Assembly: GCA_963678705.1 (NCBI GenBank) | Contig: OY783207.1 | Coordinates: 5,704,001 to 5,768,000, forward strand | DNA: 64,000 bases | Reading direction: 5' to 3' | Origin: Panorpa germanica | Lineage: Eukaryota; Arthropoda; Insecta; Mecoptera; Panorpidae | Shown here: positions 63,942-64,000 of the stretch, in pieces | Layout of the letters: the number at the start of each line of letters is the position of its first letter | Numbering within the stretch: the stretch's first letter is position 1 | Notes under the pieces: generated by a model | Seen by the model: the letters and a program-made list of their open reading frames with translations, nothing else | Databases searched by the model: none | What the model was told of the DNA's origin: nothing | Made by a program: the position numbers and the translations under genes

Positions 63942-64000
63942 CAGGTTGCAAATGCAAATGCACTTTTAAAAATGCAAAGAAATGCATTTTCTGTAAAATG
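63942..64000. mobile_element. Probable hAT transposon end cut by the window edge
   Basis: It starts CAGGTTGCAAATGCAAATGC and is followed by several AAATGCA-type subterminal repeats, as in many hAT elements of the Ac/Tip100 type. The rest lies beyond the window. An alternative reading, as an exon after the acceptor TTTGTGCAG, is discussed in the findings. Confidence 0.4.

Overview
The window is AT-rich, repeat-laden animal DNA with no operons, no long open reading frames and very large introns. Jockey-type LINE remnants, many short inverted-repeat transposons and the protein sequence of two small exons all point to an arthropod, most likely an insect. I could not settle the order.

The only confidently recognised host gene is a CELF/Bruno-family RNA-binding protein on the + strand (bru1/bru2 type rather than the CELF3-6/bru3 type). 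Two consecutive coding exons are visible: an 83-bp exon at 13461-13543 (C-terminal half of RRM1) and a 49-bp exon at 35264-35312 (end of RRM1 and start of the RRM1-RRM2 linker). A 21.7-kb intron separates them. The upstream RRM1 exon and the downstream RRM2 exons were not found and probably lie outside the window. A third convincing exon at 53845-53971 starts with a well-placed ATG and ends at a splice donor in the same phase as the 49-bp exon. It could be an alternative first exon giving a Bruno isoform that lacks RRM1, or the first exon of another gene.

Layout. 1-13460: upstream intron or flank, with a TIR element, a hairpin, a Jockey LINE 3' fragment inside a 67-bp direct duplication, and a hAT-like element containing a tRNA-like segment. 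13544-35263: the intron, with several MITE families, dispersed repeats and a hAT/ZBED-type domain fragment. 35313-53844: more intron with two LINE fragments on the minus strand, foldback elements, a 327-bp tandem duplication and a very AT-rich stretch. 53845-64000: the candidate alternative exon, its following intron, a longer member of one MITE family, CT-rich tracts and a probable hAT terminus at the window edge.

No virus-like element, CRISPR array, rRNA or credible tRNA gene was recognised. Most open reading frames of 60-127 codons look like chance. All repeat relationships were found by eye, so copy boundaries are approximate unless an exact inverted repeat is stated.
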